Positions 1 to 8,712 of a stretch of DNA of 64,000 nt are shown here, in pieces; within the stretch, counting starts at the first letter, position 1; the number at the start of each line of letters is the position of its first letter. Under the pieces are notes generated by a model, which worked only from the letters and a program-made list of their open reading frames with translations, was not told where the DNA came from and ran no database searches. The translations under genes were made by a program, and so were the position numbers. Origin of the DNA: an uncultured Christensenella sp. (GTDB lineage Bacteria > Bacillota > Clostridia > Christensenellales > CAG-917); the NCBI GenBank assembly GCA_910577815.1, contig CAJTNO010000005.1, positions 32,479-96,478 on the forward strand, given 5' to 3'.

Positions 1-245
1 AGAGTGTTATCGGTGTTGACCTGAGTAATTCTGCCCACAAGACCGCCGACGGTCATAAGCTTTGTGCCGACTGCGAGAGAACTCATCATTTTTTGCTGTT
101 CCTTCTGACGCTTTTTCTGAGGAACGATTGTAAGGACTACCATAAGAACGATAACGACGCCGATGATAACCCACATTACCCAACTGCTTGTGCCTCCGCC
201 TGCCGCGGCGCCTTCTTCAGCTGCGAGAAGTAAGTTTAATAACAT
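1..245 (-). CDS. yajC: YajC, preprotein translocase accessory subunit (partial, C-terminus off the left edge)
   Basis: Reading leftward from an ATG at 245, preceded by AAAGGAG, the frame gives about 81 residues before the window ends. A short N-terminus is followed by one hydrophobic membrane segment (WVMWVIIGVVIVLMVVLTIV, about residues 22-41) and then a basic stretch (PQKKRQKEQQKMM). The region after it contains VGTKLMTVGGLVGRI, which is the typical YajC pattern of one N-terminal membrane helix and a cytoplasmic domain. YajC associates with SecDF at the Sec translocon. It lies downstream of tgt in the same direction, the usual order in Firmicutes. The C-terminal end and downstream gene (secD is expected) are outside the window. 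Confidence 0.9.
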   Translation of the reverse strand, partial: MLLNLLLAAEEGAAAGGGTSSWVMWVIIGVVIVLMVVLTIVPQKKRQKEQQKMMSSLAVGTKLMTVGGLVGRITQVNTDNT

Positions 246-386
246 ATTTTGCTCCTTTGATATTTCGGTTTATTGAATTCGTTTTTTACGCGATTACTCG
301 GTTATCATACACTATGCTAAAAAAAATAGCAAGAGAATAATGATAAGTTTAAATAATTAAACGCAATTTAATTGTTGCCGCATAAA

Positions 387-1490
387 TCAGCCCTTATACT
401 GAGCCATAAATTCTTTTCTGAACTCGTCGTAGCGGTCCTGCATAATCGCCGCGCGCACGTCGGCAGCGAGCCTTTCGAGAAAGCGGATATTGTGAATGGA
501 CAGCAGCCGTCCGCCCATAATCTCGTCCGCCTTAATCAGGTGACGGATATAAGCGCGAGTGAAATTTTTGCAGGCATAGCAATCGCAATTCTCGTCTATA
601 GGAGTGAAATCCTCCGCATAAGGAGCGTTGCGTATAGTCAAAAAACCTTCGTTCACCATAGCCGTGCCGTTTCTTGCAATGCGCGTGGGAAGCACGCAGT
701 CAAACATATCCACTCCCCTCGCGACGCCCTCCACAAAATAATCGGCAGTGCCCACGCCCATAAGATAATGCGGCTGCTCCTTGGGCAGAATAGGCTGAAG
801 CACGTCGAGCATCTCATACATAACCTCCGCGCTTTCTCCCACCGAAAGTCCGCCAATCGCAACCCCGCACTTGCAGTACGGAACCGTCCTTTCCGCGCTC
901 TCCTTTCTCAGGTCGGAAAAAACGTTTCCCTGAACTATAGGAAATAGCGTCTGATGCGGCTTAAGCTCATATTTCGAGCATCTATCCAACCATTTTAACG
1001 TGCGCTCCATAGCTTCGCGAGCTTTGTCGTGCGATATGTCGGGAGCAGTACACTCGTCGAATGCCATAACAATATCCGAGCCTAACGCGCGCTGAACCTC
1101 CATAGATTTTTCAGGCGAAAAGAAATGCTTGCTGCCGTCTATAAAGCTGCTGAACTCCGCGCCCTCGTCCGTAATCTTGCGCAGGGAAGAAAGCGAAAAC
1201 ACCTGAAATCCTCCGCTGTCGGTCAGGATTGCGCCGTCCCAGTTCATAAATTTATGCAAGCCCCCCGCCCTCTCTATCAGCTCGTGACCGGGACGGAGGT
1301 ACAGGTGGTATGTATTGGACAGCAGTATCTGCGCGCCCGTCGCCTTGACCTCCTCGGGAGCAAGTCCTTTGACCGTAGCCTTTGTGCCTACGGGCATAAA
1401 GCAGGGAGTGTCTATAACGCCGTGCTCGGTGTATAGCCTGCCTACTCTCGCGCCCGTCTTTTTGTCCTCGTGTATAAGTTCAAATCTCAT
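387..1490 (-). CDS. tgt: tRNA-guanine transglycosylase
   Basis: The 367-residue product has the full length of bacterial Tgt, which exchanges guanine-34 for the queuosine precursor preQ1 in tRNAs with GUN anticodons. Visible landmarks are the substrate-binding ILTDSGGFQVFSL block (Asp91), the GVDMFDCVLPTRIARNG block containing the nucleophilic Asp, and the zinc site formed by the cysteines of CDCYAC and a downstream His in TRAYIRHL. It lies 29 bases downstream of queA, the next enzyme of the same pathway, in one leftward operon with ruvCAB and yajC. Start and length look normal. Confidence 0.97.
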   Translation of the reverse strand: MRFELIHEDKKTGARVGRLYTEHGVIDTPCFMPVGTKATVKGLAPEEVKATGAQILLSNTYHLYLRPGHELIERAGGLHKFMNWDGAILTDSGGFQVFSLSSLRKITDEGAEFSSFIDGSKHFFSPEKSMEVQRALGSDIVMAFDECTAPDISHDKAREAMERTLKWLDRCSKYELKPHQTLFPIVQGNVFSDLRKESAERTVPYCKCGVAIGGLSVGESAEVMYEMLDVLQPILPKEQPHYLMGVGTADYFVEGVARGVDMFDCVLPTRIARNGTAMVNEGFLTIRNAPYAEDFTPIDENCDCYACKNFTRAYIRHLIKADEIMGGRLLSIHNIRFLERLAADVRAAIMQDRYDEFRKEFMAQYKG

Positions 1491-1519
1491 ATAATCACCT
1501 TGTATCCGTATATTTTAAA

Positions 1520-2560
1520 TTAAATAAACATCGAGCTATCGCCGAATGAAAAGAACCTGTATTTTTCATCCACTGCGGTTTTATAAATTTCAAGCGTTTT
1601 TTCTCTGCCCACAAACGCCGATACCAACATTATAAGAGTGCTTTCGGGCAAATGGAAATTTGTGATAAGCCCCTTTACGCACTTGAATTTATATCCGGGG
1701 TAAATAAAAATACTCGTATCTCCCTTACAGGGCTTGACGTATCCGTTTTCGTCGGCGACGGTTTCGAGCGTACGCACGCTTGTCGTTCCCACGCATATGA
1801 CGCGCCTGCCCTCTCTTACGGCATTGTTAATCTTATTTGCGGCAGCCTCGTCTATCTCGTAATATTCGGTGTGCATCTTATGATTGAGGATATTGTCCTC
1901 CTTGACGGGACGGAAGGTTCCAAGTCCTATGTGCAGCAGCACGTTTGCAAACTCCACTCCCATCGCCTCTATGCTTTTCATAAGCTCGGGGGTAAAATGC
2001 AAGCCCGCTGTAGGAGCCGCGGCGGAACCGTCAATCTTGCTGTACACAGTCTGATAACGCTCCTTATCCCGCAATTTTTCCTTGATATAAGGCGGAAGCG
2101 GCATATTGCCTACCCTGTCGAGAATATCCTCAAACACTCCGTCGAATATAAATTCCACAGTGCGCGCGCCGTACTCTCCGACATCTGTAACCACCGCGCT
2201 TAAGCCTTCGGCGTAGTTTATAACGCTACCTATGCGCGCCTTCCTCGCGGGTTTCATAATGGTTTCCCAATGCGTGTAATCTATGCGCTTTAGAAGCAAA
2301 GTTTCAAGCACGCTTTCGTGATTTTCGATATGACCGAAAATGCGGGCGGGAATTACCCTCGTATTATTTATTACAAGCAAATCTCCCGATTTCAAAAACT
2401 CCCTGACGTCGCAAAAATGCTTGTGATAAATCTTATCCTCGTCCTTTGAATACACCAAAAGTCGGGAGCTGTCCCGCGGCTCGGCAGGAGTCTGCGCGAT
2501 AAGCTCCTCGGGAAGCTCGTAATAAAAATCGTGAGTGGATAAATTTTGTATCTCTTGCAT
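1520..2560 (-). CDS. queA: S-adenosylmethionine:tRNA ribosyltransferase-isomerase
   Basis: QueA transfers and isomerises the ribosyl group of SAM onto preQ1 in tRNA, giving epoxyqueuosine. The 346-residue protein shows family blocks: an N-terminal FYYELPEELIAQTPAEPRDSS, the central TAGLHFTPEL, and GLGTFRPV followed by CVGTTSVRTLE. The C-terminus has GLITNFHLPESTLIMLVSAF. Length is normal. It sits between ruvB and tgt with short gaps (43 and 29 bases), as expected for a ruvCAB-queA-tgt operon. No separate promoter was seen. Confidence 0.97.
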   Translation of the reverse strand: MQEIQNLSTHDFYYELPEELIAQTPAEPRDSSRLLVYSKDEDKIYHKHFCDVREFLKSGDLLVINNTRVIPARIFGHIENHESVLETLLLKRIDYTHWETIMKPARKARIGSVINYAEGLSAVVTDVGEYGARTVEFIFDGVFEDILDRVGNMPLPPYIKEKLRDKERYQTVYSKIDGSAAAPTAGLHFTPELMKSIEAMGVEFANVLLHIGLGTFRPVKEDNILNHKMHTEYYEIDEAAANKINNAVREGRRVICVGTTSVRTLETVADENGYVKPCKGDTSIFIYPGYKFKCVKGLITNFHLPESTLIMLVSAFVGREKTLEIYKTAVDEKYRFFSFGDSSMFI

Positions 2561-2603
2561 AATCTATTGTTTATCTTATCCTTTTACAAGCTTAAATGCC
2601 GAT

Positions 2604-3650
2604 TTATAAATCGAAATATGGCTTATTAAGATGCTCATAGGCATTTTTTGTACACATTCTGCCGCGCGGAGTACGCGTTATAAAGCCGAGTTGAATTAAA
2701 AACGGCTCAACTACGTCCTCGATTGTCGAGGCTTCCTCTCCCGTTGCCGCAGACAGCGTATCCAGTCCGACGGGACCGCCCGCAAACTTGTCTATTATCG
2801 CCTCGAGAACGGTTCTGTCCGTGACGTCGAGACCGAGCTCGTCCACGTCCATAAGCGTAAGCGCTTTCTTTGTTACGGCAAGGTTTATCGTATCCAGCTT
2901 TTCATACTGCGCAAAGTCGCGCACGCGACGGAGCAATCTGTTGGCTATTCTCGGAGTTCCCCTGCTGCGCTTTGCAAGTTCGAGCGCGGCGGCAGGCTCA
3001 ATCGCTATTCCGAGTATCCTCGACGAGCGTGAAATTATATCCGTAAGCTCCTCGGGAGTGTACATTTCAAGACGGAGCATCATTCCGAAGCGGTCGCGAA
3101 GCGGGCTTGAAAGCATTCCCGCCCTTGTCGTTGCGCCTATAAGCGTAAAGCGCTTGAGAGGCAGTCTTATACTCCTTGCCATAGGACCCTTGCCCGACAC
3201 GAAATCAAGCGAGAAATCCTCCATTGCGGGATACAGCACCTCCTCGATATTTCGGTTAAGACGGTGTATTTCGTCTATAAACAGAATATCGCCCTTTTCA
3301 AGATTTGTAAGTATCGCGGCAAGGTCGGCGGCGCGCTCTATCGCGGGGCCGCTCGTCACCCTTATCTGTGCGCCGAGCTCGCACGCAATCACGTGCGCAA
3401 GCGTGGTCTTTCCAAGTCCTGGAGGCCCGTAAAGCAAGACGTGGTCCAATGCGTCCTTCCTCTCCTTCGCGGCGGTAATGTAGACGTCAAGATTCTTCTT
3501 TATCTTGGACTGTCCAACATATTCGCCCATAGTATGCGGACGCAACGAATTTTCCGCCTCGTCCTCCTCTATGGTAAGGCTGCTCATCAGTCTGTTATCT
3601 ACGTCAAAGCCCTCGCCGTTATTCTCTTTTGAAAACTGTGATTTTATCAT
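2604..3650 (-). CDS. ruvB: Holliday junction branch migration ATPase RuvB
   Basis: RuvB is the hexameric AAA+ motor that drives Holliday junction migration together with RuvA. The 348-residue protein has Walker A (YGPPGLGKTTLAHV), Walker B (DILFIDEIHRLN), sensor 1 (TLIGATTRAG) and a C-terminal winged-helix region ending in RTPRGRMCTKNAYEHL. It is 17 bases from ruvA, with which it is surely co-transcribed. The N-terminus (about 25 residues before the first conserved LRPHTMGEYVGQ) is slightly extended but ordinary. Confidence 0.98.
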   Translation of the reverse strand: MIKSQFSKENNGEGFDVDNRLMSSLTIEEDEAENSLRPHTMGEYVGQSKIKKNLDVYITAAKERKDALDHVLLYGPPGLGKTTLAHVIACELGAQIRVTSGPAIERAADLAAILTNLEKGDILFIDEIHRLNRNIEEVLYPAMEDFSLDFVSGKGPMARSIRLPLKRFTLIGATTRAGMLSSPLRDRFGMMLRLEMYTPEELTDIISRSSRILGIAIEPAAALELAKRSRGTPRIANRLLRRVRDFAQYEKLDTINLAVTKKALTLMDVDELGLDVTDRTVLEAIIDKFAGGPVGLDTLSAATGEEASTIEDVVEPFLIQLGFITRTPRGRMCTKNAYEHLNKPYFDL

Positions 3651-3667
3651 ATTTCCTCTTATACCTC

Positions 3668-4252
3668 TTACAGCAGCTGCTTAAGGCAGTAAGCAATAAT
3701 ATTCTCCACGCCGCTCACGGACTTCTGCGCTTCGCTGACCGCACGCACCGCGTCGGTCTTGGAAATTCCCAACGACTCGAGCGCGGAAACGGCGTCCGCT
3801 ACGTCGTCGCCCGCTATTCCTCCGACGGAATTTCCGTCGTAGCTTACGATATCCTCCGCCGCGACCTCGCGCAGATTGAGTACGATAAGCTCCGCCGTCT
3901 TTTTGCCGAGTCCCTTTATTTTGCAAAGCGTCTTTACGTCGCCGCTTGCAATCGCGACGGTAAGAGTCTTAAGGTCGTAGCCGCCGAGTATCTGCATAGC
4001 CATTTTAGGTCCTATCCCGCTGATGTCTATAAGACGCAAAAACAGCTTTTTTTCCTCCTCGCGGGAAAAGCCGTAAAGAGACATTTCGTCCTCGCGCACA
4101 TACAGATAGGTATAAATTTTTGCTATTTCGCCGGTATCTACGTCGTAAAGCGTGTTTCCGCTTACGCCGATATCGTAGCCTATGCCGTTGTTTTCAATGA
4201 CAATTCCGTTTGTGCTTTTACCTACTATTTTACCCGATATATAACTGTACAT
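3668..4252 (-). CDS. ruvA: Holliday junction DNA-binding protein RuvA
   Basis: The 194-residue protein has the three-part RuvA architecture: an N-terminal OB fold (MYSYISGKIV...), two helix-hairpin-helix elements (LIDISGIGPKMAMQIL and LCKIKGLGKKTAELIVL), and a C-terminal UBA-like domain that contacts RuvB (AVSALESLGISKTDAVRAV). It binds the four-way junction and loads RuvB. It lies between ruvC (14-base gap) and ruvB (17-base gap). Confidence 0.97.
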   Translation of the reverse strand: MYSYISGKIVGKSTNGIVIENNGIGYDIGVSGNTLYDVDTGEIAKIYTYLYVREDEMSLYGFSREEEKKLFLRLIDISGIGPKMAMQILGGYDLKTLTVAIASGDVKTLCKIKGLGKKTAELIVLNLREVAAEDIVSYDGNSVGGIAGDDVADAVSALESLGISKTDAVRAVSEAQKSVSGVENIIAYCLKQLL

Positions 4253-4266
4253 ATTTCACCTTTTAT

Positions 4267-4764
4267 TTATCTTATTCTGAAGCCCGACTGCAGTCTGCTC
4301 GTCTGAGCGTGACAGAGCGCGACCGCAAGCGCGTCTGCGGCGTCGTCGGGACGCGGCACGCTTTTAAGGCGCAGAAGCGCCTGCACCATATGCTGCATCT
4401 GTATTTTATCCGCTCCGCCGTAGCCCGTTATAGCCTGCTTAATCTGATTCGGAGTATACTCGTAAACTTCGTCCTTAAGACTTTTCACCGCCGTAAGCAG
4501 TATTACTCCTCTCGCCTCGGCAACGGGAATGCCCGTGGTTATGTTTTTACTGAAAAACAATTCCTCTATAGCGATATTCTCCGGCTTATAGGTAGCTATA
4601 AGCTCGCTTACTCCGTCCTCTATCTGGCAAAGCCTTTCGGGAAGCGTGCATTCTTTAGGAGTAGTGACCACGCCGTAATCGACAACCTGAAAGTTGCCGT
4701 GTATAGCCTGTATTACTCCGTATCCCATAGTCGCAAGACCGGGGTCGATGCCAAGTATAATCAT
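4267..4764 (-). CDS. ruvC: Holliday junction resolvase RuvC
   Basis: RuvC cleaves Holliday junctions with a RNase H-like fold. The start is set at the ATG at 4764, giving MIILGIDPGLATMGYG and 165 residues, the normal family length. A longer in-frame reading from 4839 would add 25 residues inside the upstream gene and has no family support. Acidic catalytic residues are visible in LGIDPG (Asp7), IAIEELFF (Glu) and the C-terminal DDAADALAVALCH. It starts five bases after the upstream ABC-like gene ends, so the two are translationally close. Confidence 0.96.
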   Translation of the reverse strand: MIILGIDPGLATMGYGVIQAIHGNFQVVDYGVVTTPKECTLPERLCQIEDGVSELIATYKPENIAIEELFFSKNITTGIPVAEARGVILLTAVKSLKDEVYEYTPNQIKQAITGYGGADKIQMQHMVQALLRLKSVPRPDDAADALAVALCHAQTSRLQSGFRIR

Positions 4765-4769
4765 AGTTC

Positions 4770-5840
4770 CTACTTTAAAATGCTGTTTTCGTTTGTAAAG
4801 TCGTACAAGCACGCTTTTTCCATATCGGGCAACGTGCATACGTATTCCTTTTTCTCTTTAGAACTCAGGCATATTCCGCTTTCGGTATGCAGGATATAAC
4901 AGCCGTTTTCCCGTATCGCATATTCAACCTTTTCAACGCGCTCGCCGCCGAGCGCAAAATCTCCGCAATGCCACCCGATAAATATGCTTTCACCCTCGTA
5001 TCCGTCCGCAATTCTGCCCTCGAATACTCCGCCGTCCAGCTCGTATTCATCCGCGACGCAAACGGGAGTTTGCACACCGAGTATGATTTTAAGCCTGCCG
5101 TCCCTTCTCTCAAGCCGCGCTCGCTCGAAGTGATAATACTTATCAAGCGCCTGCGCCGCCCAGATATTGGACGGATTGTTATAAATATCCTCTGCGCAGC
5201 CTATCTGCTTTACCTCTCCGTAATGAAGCACTGCGATTCTGTCCGCAACGGACATCGCCTCCTCAACTTGGTGAGCGGAAAATATAACGCTTACGCCCTC
5301 GCGCGCCTTTTGTATTATTATCGGCGCTACCTCGCTCCAAAGCTGCTCCGCCTCGTCGCGGTTGAGTCCGTCGGTTATATCGTCTATAAGCAAAGCCTTA
5401 TAGTCGCGCAAAAACAGCCGTGCAACAGCAAGTCGCTTTACGTCTAAAAGAGGCATTTTGCGCACCCGTTCATACAAACAGGCGGTAATTCCCATACGCT
5501 CGGCGCACGCCTTTATCAGTATGTCCGCTTCCGACCTGTCCACGCCTCTCAGCATTAACGGATAGGCAAGGTTGTAATAAAACGTACGGTTTTTAAATAC
5601 CGCAAGGTCGTCAAACACCATCAGCACGTCGTCGGGACGCTTTGCTAAGGGAGCGCCCGAAATAAGCACCTCGCCCTCGCAGTCCGTCACGCCTGCCGCG
5701 ACCTTTAAAAGCGTGGTTTTTCCGCTTCCTTTGTCGCCGAGCAGCGCGACTATTTCGCCGTCGTCCACCTTAAGCTCGACAGAACCGAGAACCCTCGCGC
5801 CGTACAGATATTGCTTTGTAACGCCCTTTAACTCTATCAT
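4770..5840 (-). CDS. Degenerate ABC-type ATP-binding protein with TOBE-like C-terminus
   Basis: The 356-residue protein matches the layout of sugar/polyamine-importer ATPases (ABC domain about 1-235, OB/TOBE-like tail after that). However, most catalytic signatures are lost. Walker A is intact (GDKGSGKTT, 35-43) and the switch His is present (FSAHQ, His190). The Q-loop Gln is Asp77 (VFDDLAVF), the LSGGQ signature is replaced by MPLLDVK (129-135), the catalytic Glu after Walker B is Asp154 (LLIDDITD), and the D-loop reads DGLN. No permease or binding protein adjoins it. It lies between a YfbR-like gene (1-base overlap) and ruvC. A regulatory or nucleotide-sensing role is inference; the frame is open and well kept. 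Confidence 0.75.
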   Translation of the reverse strand: MIELKGVTKQYLYGARVLGSVELKVDDGEIVALLGDKGSGKTTLLKVAAGVTDCEGEVLISGAPLAKRPDDVLMVFDDLAVFKNRTFYYNLAYPLMLRGVDRSEADILIKACAERMGITACLYERVRKMPLLDVKRLAVARLFLRDYKALLIDDITDGLNRDEAEQLWSEVAPIIIQKAREGVSVIFSAHQVEEAMSVADRIAVLHYGEVKQIGCAEDIYNNPSNIWAAQALDKYYHFERARLERRDGRLKIILGVQTPVCVADEYELDGGVFEGRIADGYEGESIFIGWHCGDFALGGERVEKVEYAIRENGCYILHTESGICLSSKEKKEYVCTLPDMEKACLYDFTNENSILK

Positions 5841-6418
5841 CAGAGTATGTCCAGCGACGAATTAAACCCGTCCATAAAGTTATCGAGGAAATAGGCAAGC
5901 TCCGGATAATCTGCTTTGGTTTCGTCAAGCACCTTCTGAAGTCTGCCGAATGCCTTGTCAAACTCACGGTTGCCGAGCAATCTTTCCTCCGAGCATTTTA
6001 TGTATGCGGACAGCTTATCGGCTATCTTCATAATCTTATACTCCTCGCAATTCTCGTCAGGCTCGATATATCCGCCGTACGCCTCGCGCAGTTCGGCGGG
6101 AAGCGATTGCAAAAGCCGTTGATTTATTGCCTGCTCTATCTCGCTGTACGCGCCCTTAATCCCCGCGCTGTAATACTTGACGGGAGTCGGCAAATCGCCG
6201 CTGACTACCTCTGCGGTATCGTGATAAAGCGCAAGCGAAGCAATCTTATCTACGTCCACGTTTCCGCCGTAAAGAGTGTTTCGGATAATGCCGAGCGCCT
6301 GCCCGAATATGGCGACCGAGGCGGAATGCTGCATCAAATCCTCTTTGATATTGGAGCGCATCAAATTCCACCTTTGAATAAGCTTCATTCTGTTCATAAA
6401 TGCGTAAAACGTATACAT
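5840..6418 (-). CDS. YfbR-like HD-domain 5'-deoxynucleotidase
   Basis: The 192-residue protein carries an HD metal-binding pattern: His in MQHSASVAIFGQAL, then the HD pair in LALYHDTAEVVSGDLPTPVKYY, and a later Asp in KIADKLSAYIKC. This matches the YfbR family of deoxyribonucleoside 5'-monophosphatases. The ATG at 6418 is preferred because AGAGGTG lies at a good distance upstream; the GTG at 6424 would overlap that ribosome binding site. Its stop overlaps the start of the ABC-like gene by one base. YfbR acts in dNMP turnover; the substrate here is inferred from family. Confidence 0.85.
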   Translation of the reverse strand: MYTFYAFMNRMKLIQRWNLMRSNIKEDLMQHSASVAIFGQALGIIRNTLYGGNVDVDKIASLALYHDTAEVVSGDLPTPVKYYSAGIKGAYSEIEQAINQRLLQSLPAELREAYGGYIEPDENCEEYKIMKIADKLSAYIKCSEERLLGNREFDKAFGRLQKVLDETKADYPELAYFLDNFMDGFNSSLDIL

Positions 6419-6531
6419 AGTCACCTCTTACTGGTATGATTTTAACCCGATTTGCTTATTTGCAAGAATTTCTTACGGGAACATTATCCGATTATGCGCG
6501 TCCCGTTTTCGGGACACGCCGATATTGCCTT

Positions 6532-7923
6532 TTAAATTATGTATCTATCGCTTTTCTTGGGAGCGTTTTCAAGCTCCGCCTTCTTTGCCTCGTAGCCCTT
6601 TCTGTCAAACATAGCATAGGTAGCGTTTTTACCCTCCTCGACGCCGGGCTGATTGAAGGTGTCGATATTGAGCATCTTTCCGCAGTATGCCGTTTCAAGC
6701 TGGAAGAACATAAGCAGCTGTCCGATGGAGCGCGCATTTACCTCGTCGAGCAAAATAGTTCTGTTCATATGAGCGGAGCGCGTAAGCGCGTATTCGGTAG
6801 CCTTACGCTCGGTATTGATAAGCTCGCTCATCGTATGTCCGCAAAGGAAATTGACGTCGGCAAACTGCTCTGCGCCGTCGGAAATTACAACGTCCTTTCT
6901 GAATTTTTCAACGCCTATTATCGTGATAACCTTATCGAAAGGACCTTCGGTGTACAGCTGAACCTGCGAATGCTGGTCGGTTACGCCGAGCGCTTTAACG
7001 GGAGTCTGACCGACGTGTACGGTCTTTCCGTCGAAATCGACGGCCTTGCCCAGGCTTTCGCCCCAAAGCTGGCAGTACCAGTCCGCCATAAGCTTAAGGG
7101 AGTCGGCATATGGCATCATAACGGATATATTCTTGCCCTTCTCGGTGATTGCTATGTACTGAAGCACCGCCGCCATAAGCGCGGGATTTTTGTACGGGTC
7201 GGAGCCGTTGCATTTTTTATCCATCTCGCTTGCGCCAATCAACAGCCCTATAATATCGATGCCGAGAACTGCCGCGGGAAGCAATCCAACGGGACACAGC
7301 TCGCTGAATCTGCCGCCCACTCCGTCGGGAATATAATATGTCTTGAAGCCCTCCTCCTTGGCAAGCTTTATAAGATTTCCCTTGCTCTCGGAGGTAGTTG
7401 CTATGATATGCTTAGCCCAATCCTTGCCGCACTTCTTTTTGAGAATATCCGTAATAATCAGATACTGACTCATAGTCTCGGATGTCGCGCCGCTTTTGGT
7501 AACTACGTTGAACATAGTTTTCGCAGGGTCGATGACGTCAAGCAGAGCAGCCATTCTCTCGGGGTCCACGTTATCCTCAACATAAAATTTAACTCCGCGT
7601 TTATCCTCGTCAAGCTCGTTATATCTCAAATGGCAAAGCGCATTGAACACCGCCATAGGACCGAGCGCACTGCCGCCTATGCCGAGTACGACGAAATTTT
7701 TGAATTTTGCGCGAACCTCCGCCGCCGTAACGATGATGTCGCGCACGACGTCCTCCTGATTGTAAGGAAGCTCCGACCAGCCCATCCAGCCCGTGCCGCG
7801 ATTCTTTTCAAAATAGGAATACGCGTCCTCCGTCTTTGCCTGTACCGCGGCGATTTCCTTTTCGGTAATACCCTCGGAGCCGATATAGGCGTCCATCATA
7901 TTGTTGAAATCGAATTTAATCAT
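6532..7923 (-). CDS. pgi: Glucose-6-phosphate isomerase
   Basis: The 463-residue protein is a full-length phosphoglucose isomerase (glucose-6-phosphate to fructose-6-phosphate). Visible blocks include the first SIS domain (VVLGIGGSALGPMAVFNAL), VVTKSGATSETMSQY, GVGGRFSELCPVGLLPAAVLG, and the C-terminal QPGVEEGKN stretch with the catalytic lysine region. It overlaps the upstream TIM-barrel isomerase by four bases (ATGA), so the two are co-translated. An antisense frame of 509 codons overlies it but is a codon-bias shadow. Confidence 0.97.
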   Translation of the reverse strand: MIKFDFNNMMDAYIGSEGITEKEIAAVQAKTEDAYSYFEKNRGTGWMGWSELPYNQEDVVRDIIVTAAEVRAKFKNFVVLGIGGSALGPMAVFNALCHLRYNELDEDKRGVKFYVEDNVDPERMAALLDVIDPAKTMFNVVTKSGATSETMSQYLIITDILKKKCGKDWAKHIIATTSESKGNLIKLAKEEGFKTYYIPDGVGGRFSELCPVGLLPAAVLGIDIIGLLIGASEMDKKCNGSDPYKNPALMAAVLQYIAITEKGKNISVMMPYADSLKLMADWYCQLWGESLGKAVDFDGKTVHVGQTPVKALGVTDQHSQVQLYTEGPFDKVITIIGVEKFRKDVVISDGAEQFADVNFLCGHTMSELINTERKATEYALTRSAHMNRTILLDEVNARSIGQLLMFFQLETAYCGKMLNIDTFNQPGVEEGKNATYAMFDRKGYEAKKAELENAPKKSDRYII

Positions 7924-8708
7924 TTTAGTCCTCCGACAAGATTTTTTAAATATTCAACCGACTGAGCTACCTCGCGGTAGTCGTCGTAGTTTTTTGCATA
8001 CTGCTCGAGCATAAGCGGTCCGTCGTAGCCTATGCCGTTTAACCGAGTTATCAGTTCTTCAAACGGGAAAACGCCTTTCCCCGCCATTGCGATATTTCCG
8101 TAGCTGTCCGCATCGCTGATATGCACGTTTTTCAAGGTATTCTGCATAACGTCAAGATACTCTTTCCAGTCATAGCCCGATTGCCGCGCCTGCTTTATAT
8201 CCAACACGCAGCCGCAGTTAGGCGCGTGCTTTTTCATATCCGCATAAAACGCGGGAGTATTGAAAACTGCCCAATGCACGTTTTCAAGGCACAGTGTTAT
8301 GCCGTATTCGCCCGCGATATCGCCAAGCGCGGACATACGCTTACCTACCTCAGCAGGGTCGAAATACGCGCCCTTCTTCAATCTGGACAAGCCGTGAAAG
8401 GTATAAACCCTTGCTCCAAGCGTTTTGCCTGCGGCAAGCACCTTGCGGAAAACTCCTTCCGCGTCCGAGCGTGTGCGCGGCGCGGGATTAAAGAGCTGAG
8501 GCTCGAACTGAGTATTTAACGAGTGTACGGAATAAACGTCCAAATCGCCTTTTCGTTGCAAAAGCAGAGAGGCAAACTCGGGCTCATACTCGCTATATGT
8601 AGTCAAAAATACCTCGCAGGTCTGCCCTCCACAGCGTTGAATGACCGAGAACGTATCCTCGGTCAATTCTTTCAGAAAAAATGTGGCTGTCGATATTCCG
8701 ACAATCAT
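7920..8708 (-). CDS. Sugar phosphate isomerase/epimerase (xylose isomerase-like TIM barrel)
   Basis: The 262-residue protein belongs to the AP endonuclease 2/xylose isomerase-like TIM-barrel superfamily. Metal-ligand positions are plausible in YTFHGLSRLKKG, LCLENVHW (Glu), CVLDIKQARQSG (Asp), NVHISDADSYGN (His, Asp) and LMLEQYAKN (Glu near the end). Exact substrate cannot be read from sequence. It starts four bases after the HPF stop and overlaps pgi by four bases, which suggests a role in sugar phosphate metabolism. Confidence 0.8.
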   Translation of the reverse strand: MIVGISTATFFLKELTEDTFSVIQRCGGQTCEVFLTTYSEYEPEFASLLLQRKGDLDVYSVHSLNTQFEPQLFNPAPRTRSDAEGVFRKVLAAGKTLGARVYTFHGLSRLKKGAYFDPAEVGKRMSALGDIAGEYGITLCLENVHWAVFNTPAFYADMKKHAPNCGCVLDIKQARQSGYDWKEYLDVMQNTLKNVHISDADSYGNIAMAGKGVFPFEELITRLNGIGYDGPLMLEQYAKNYDDYREVAQSVEYLKNLVGGLK

Positions 8709-8712
8709 AAGC

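Noticed and set aside
4765..4839. N-terminally extended ruvC
   Set aside because: The extra 25 residues lie inside the upstream gene and are not part of the RuvC family; the ATG at 4764 gives the normal protein.
6436..7965. 509-codon open frame antisense to pgi
   Set aside because: It mirrors the codon bias of pgi, has no ribosome binding site and no recognisable domain. Other long antisense frames (13261-14229, 50317-51387, 55372-56511) were rejected for the same reason.
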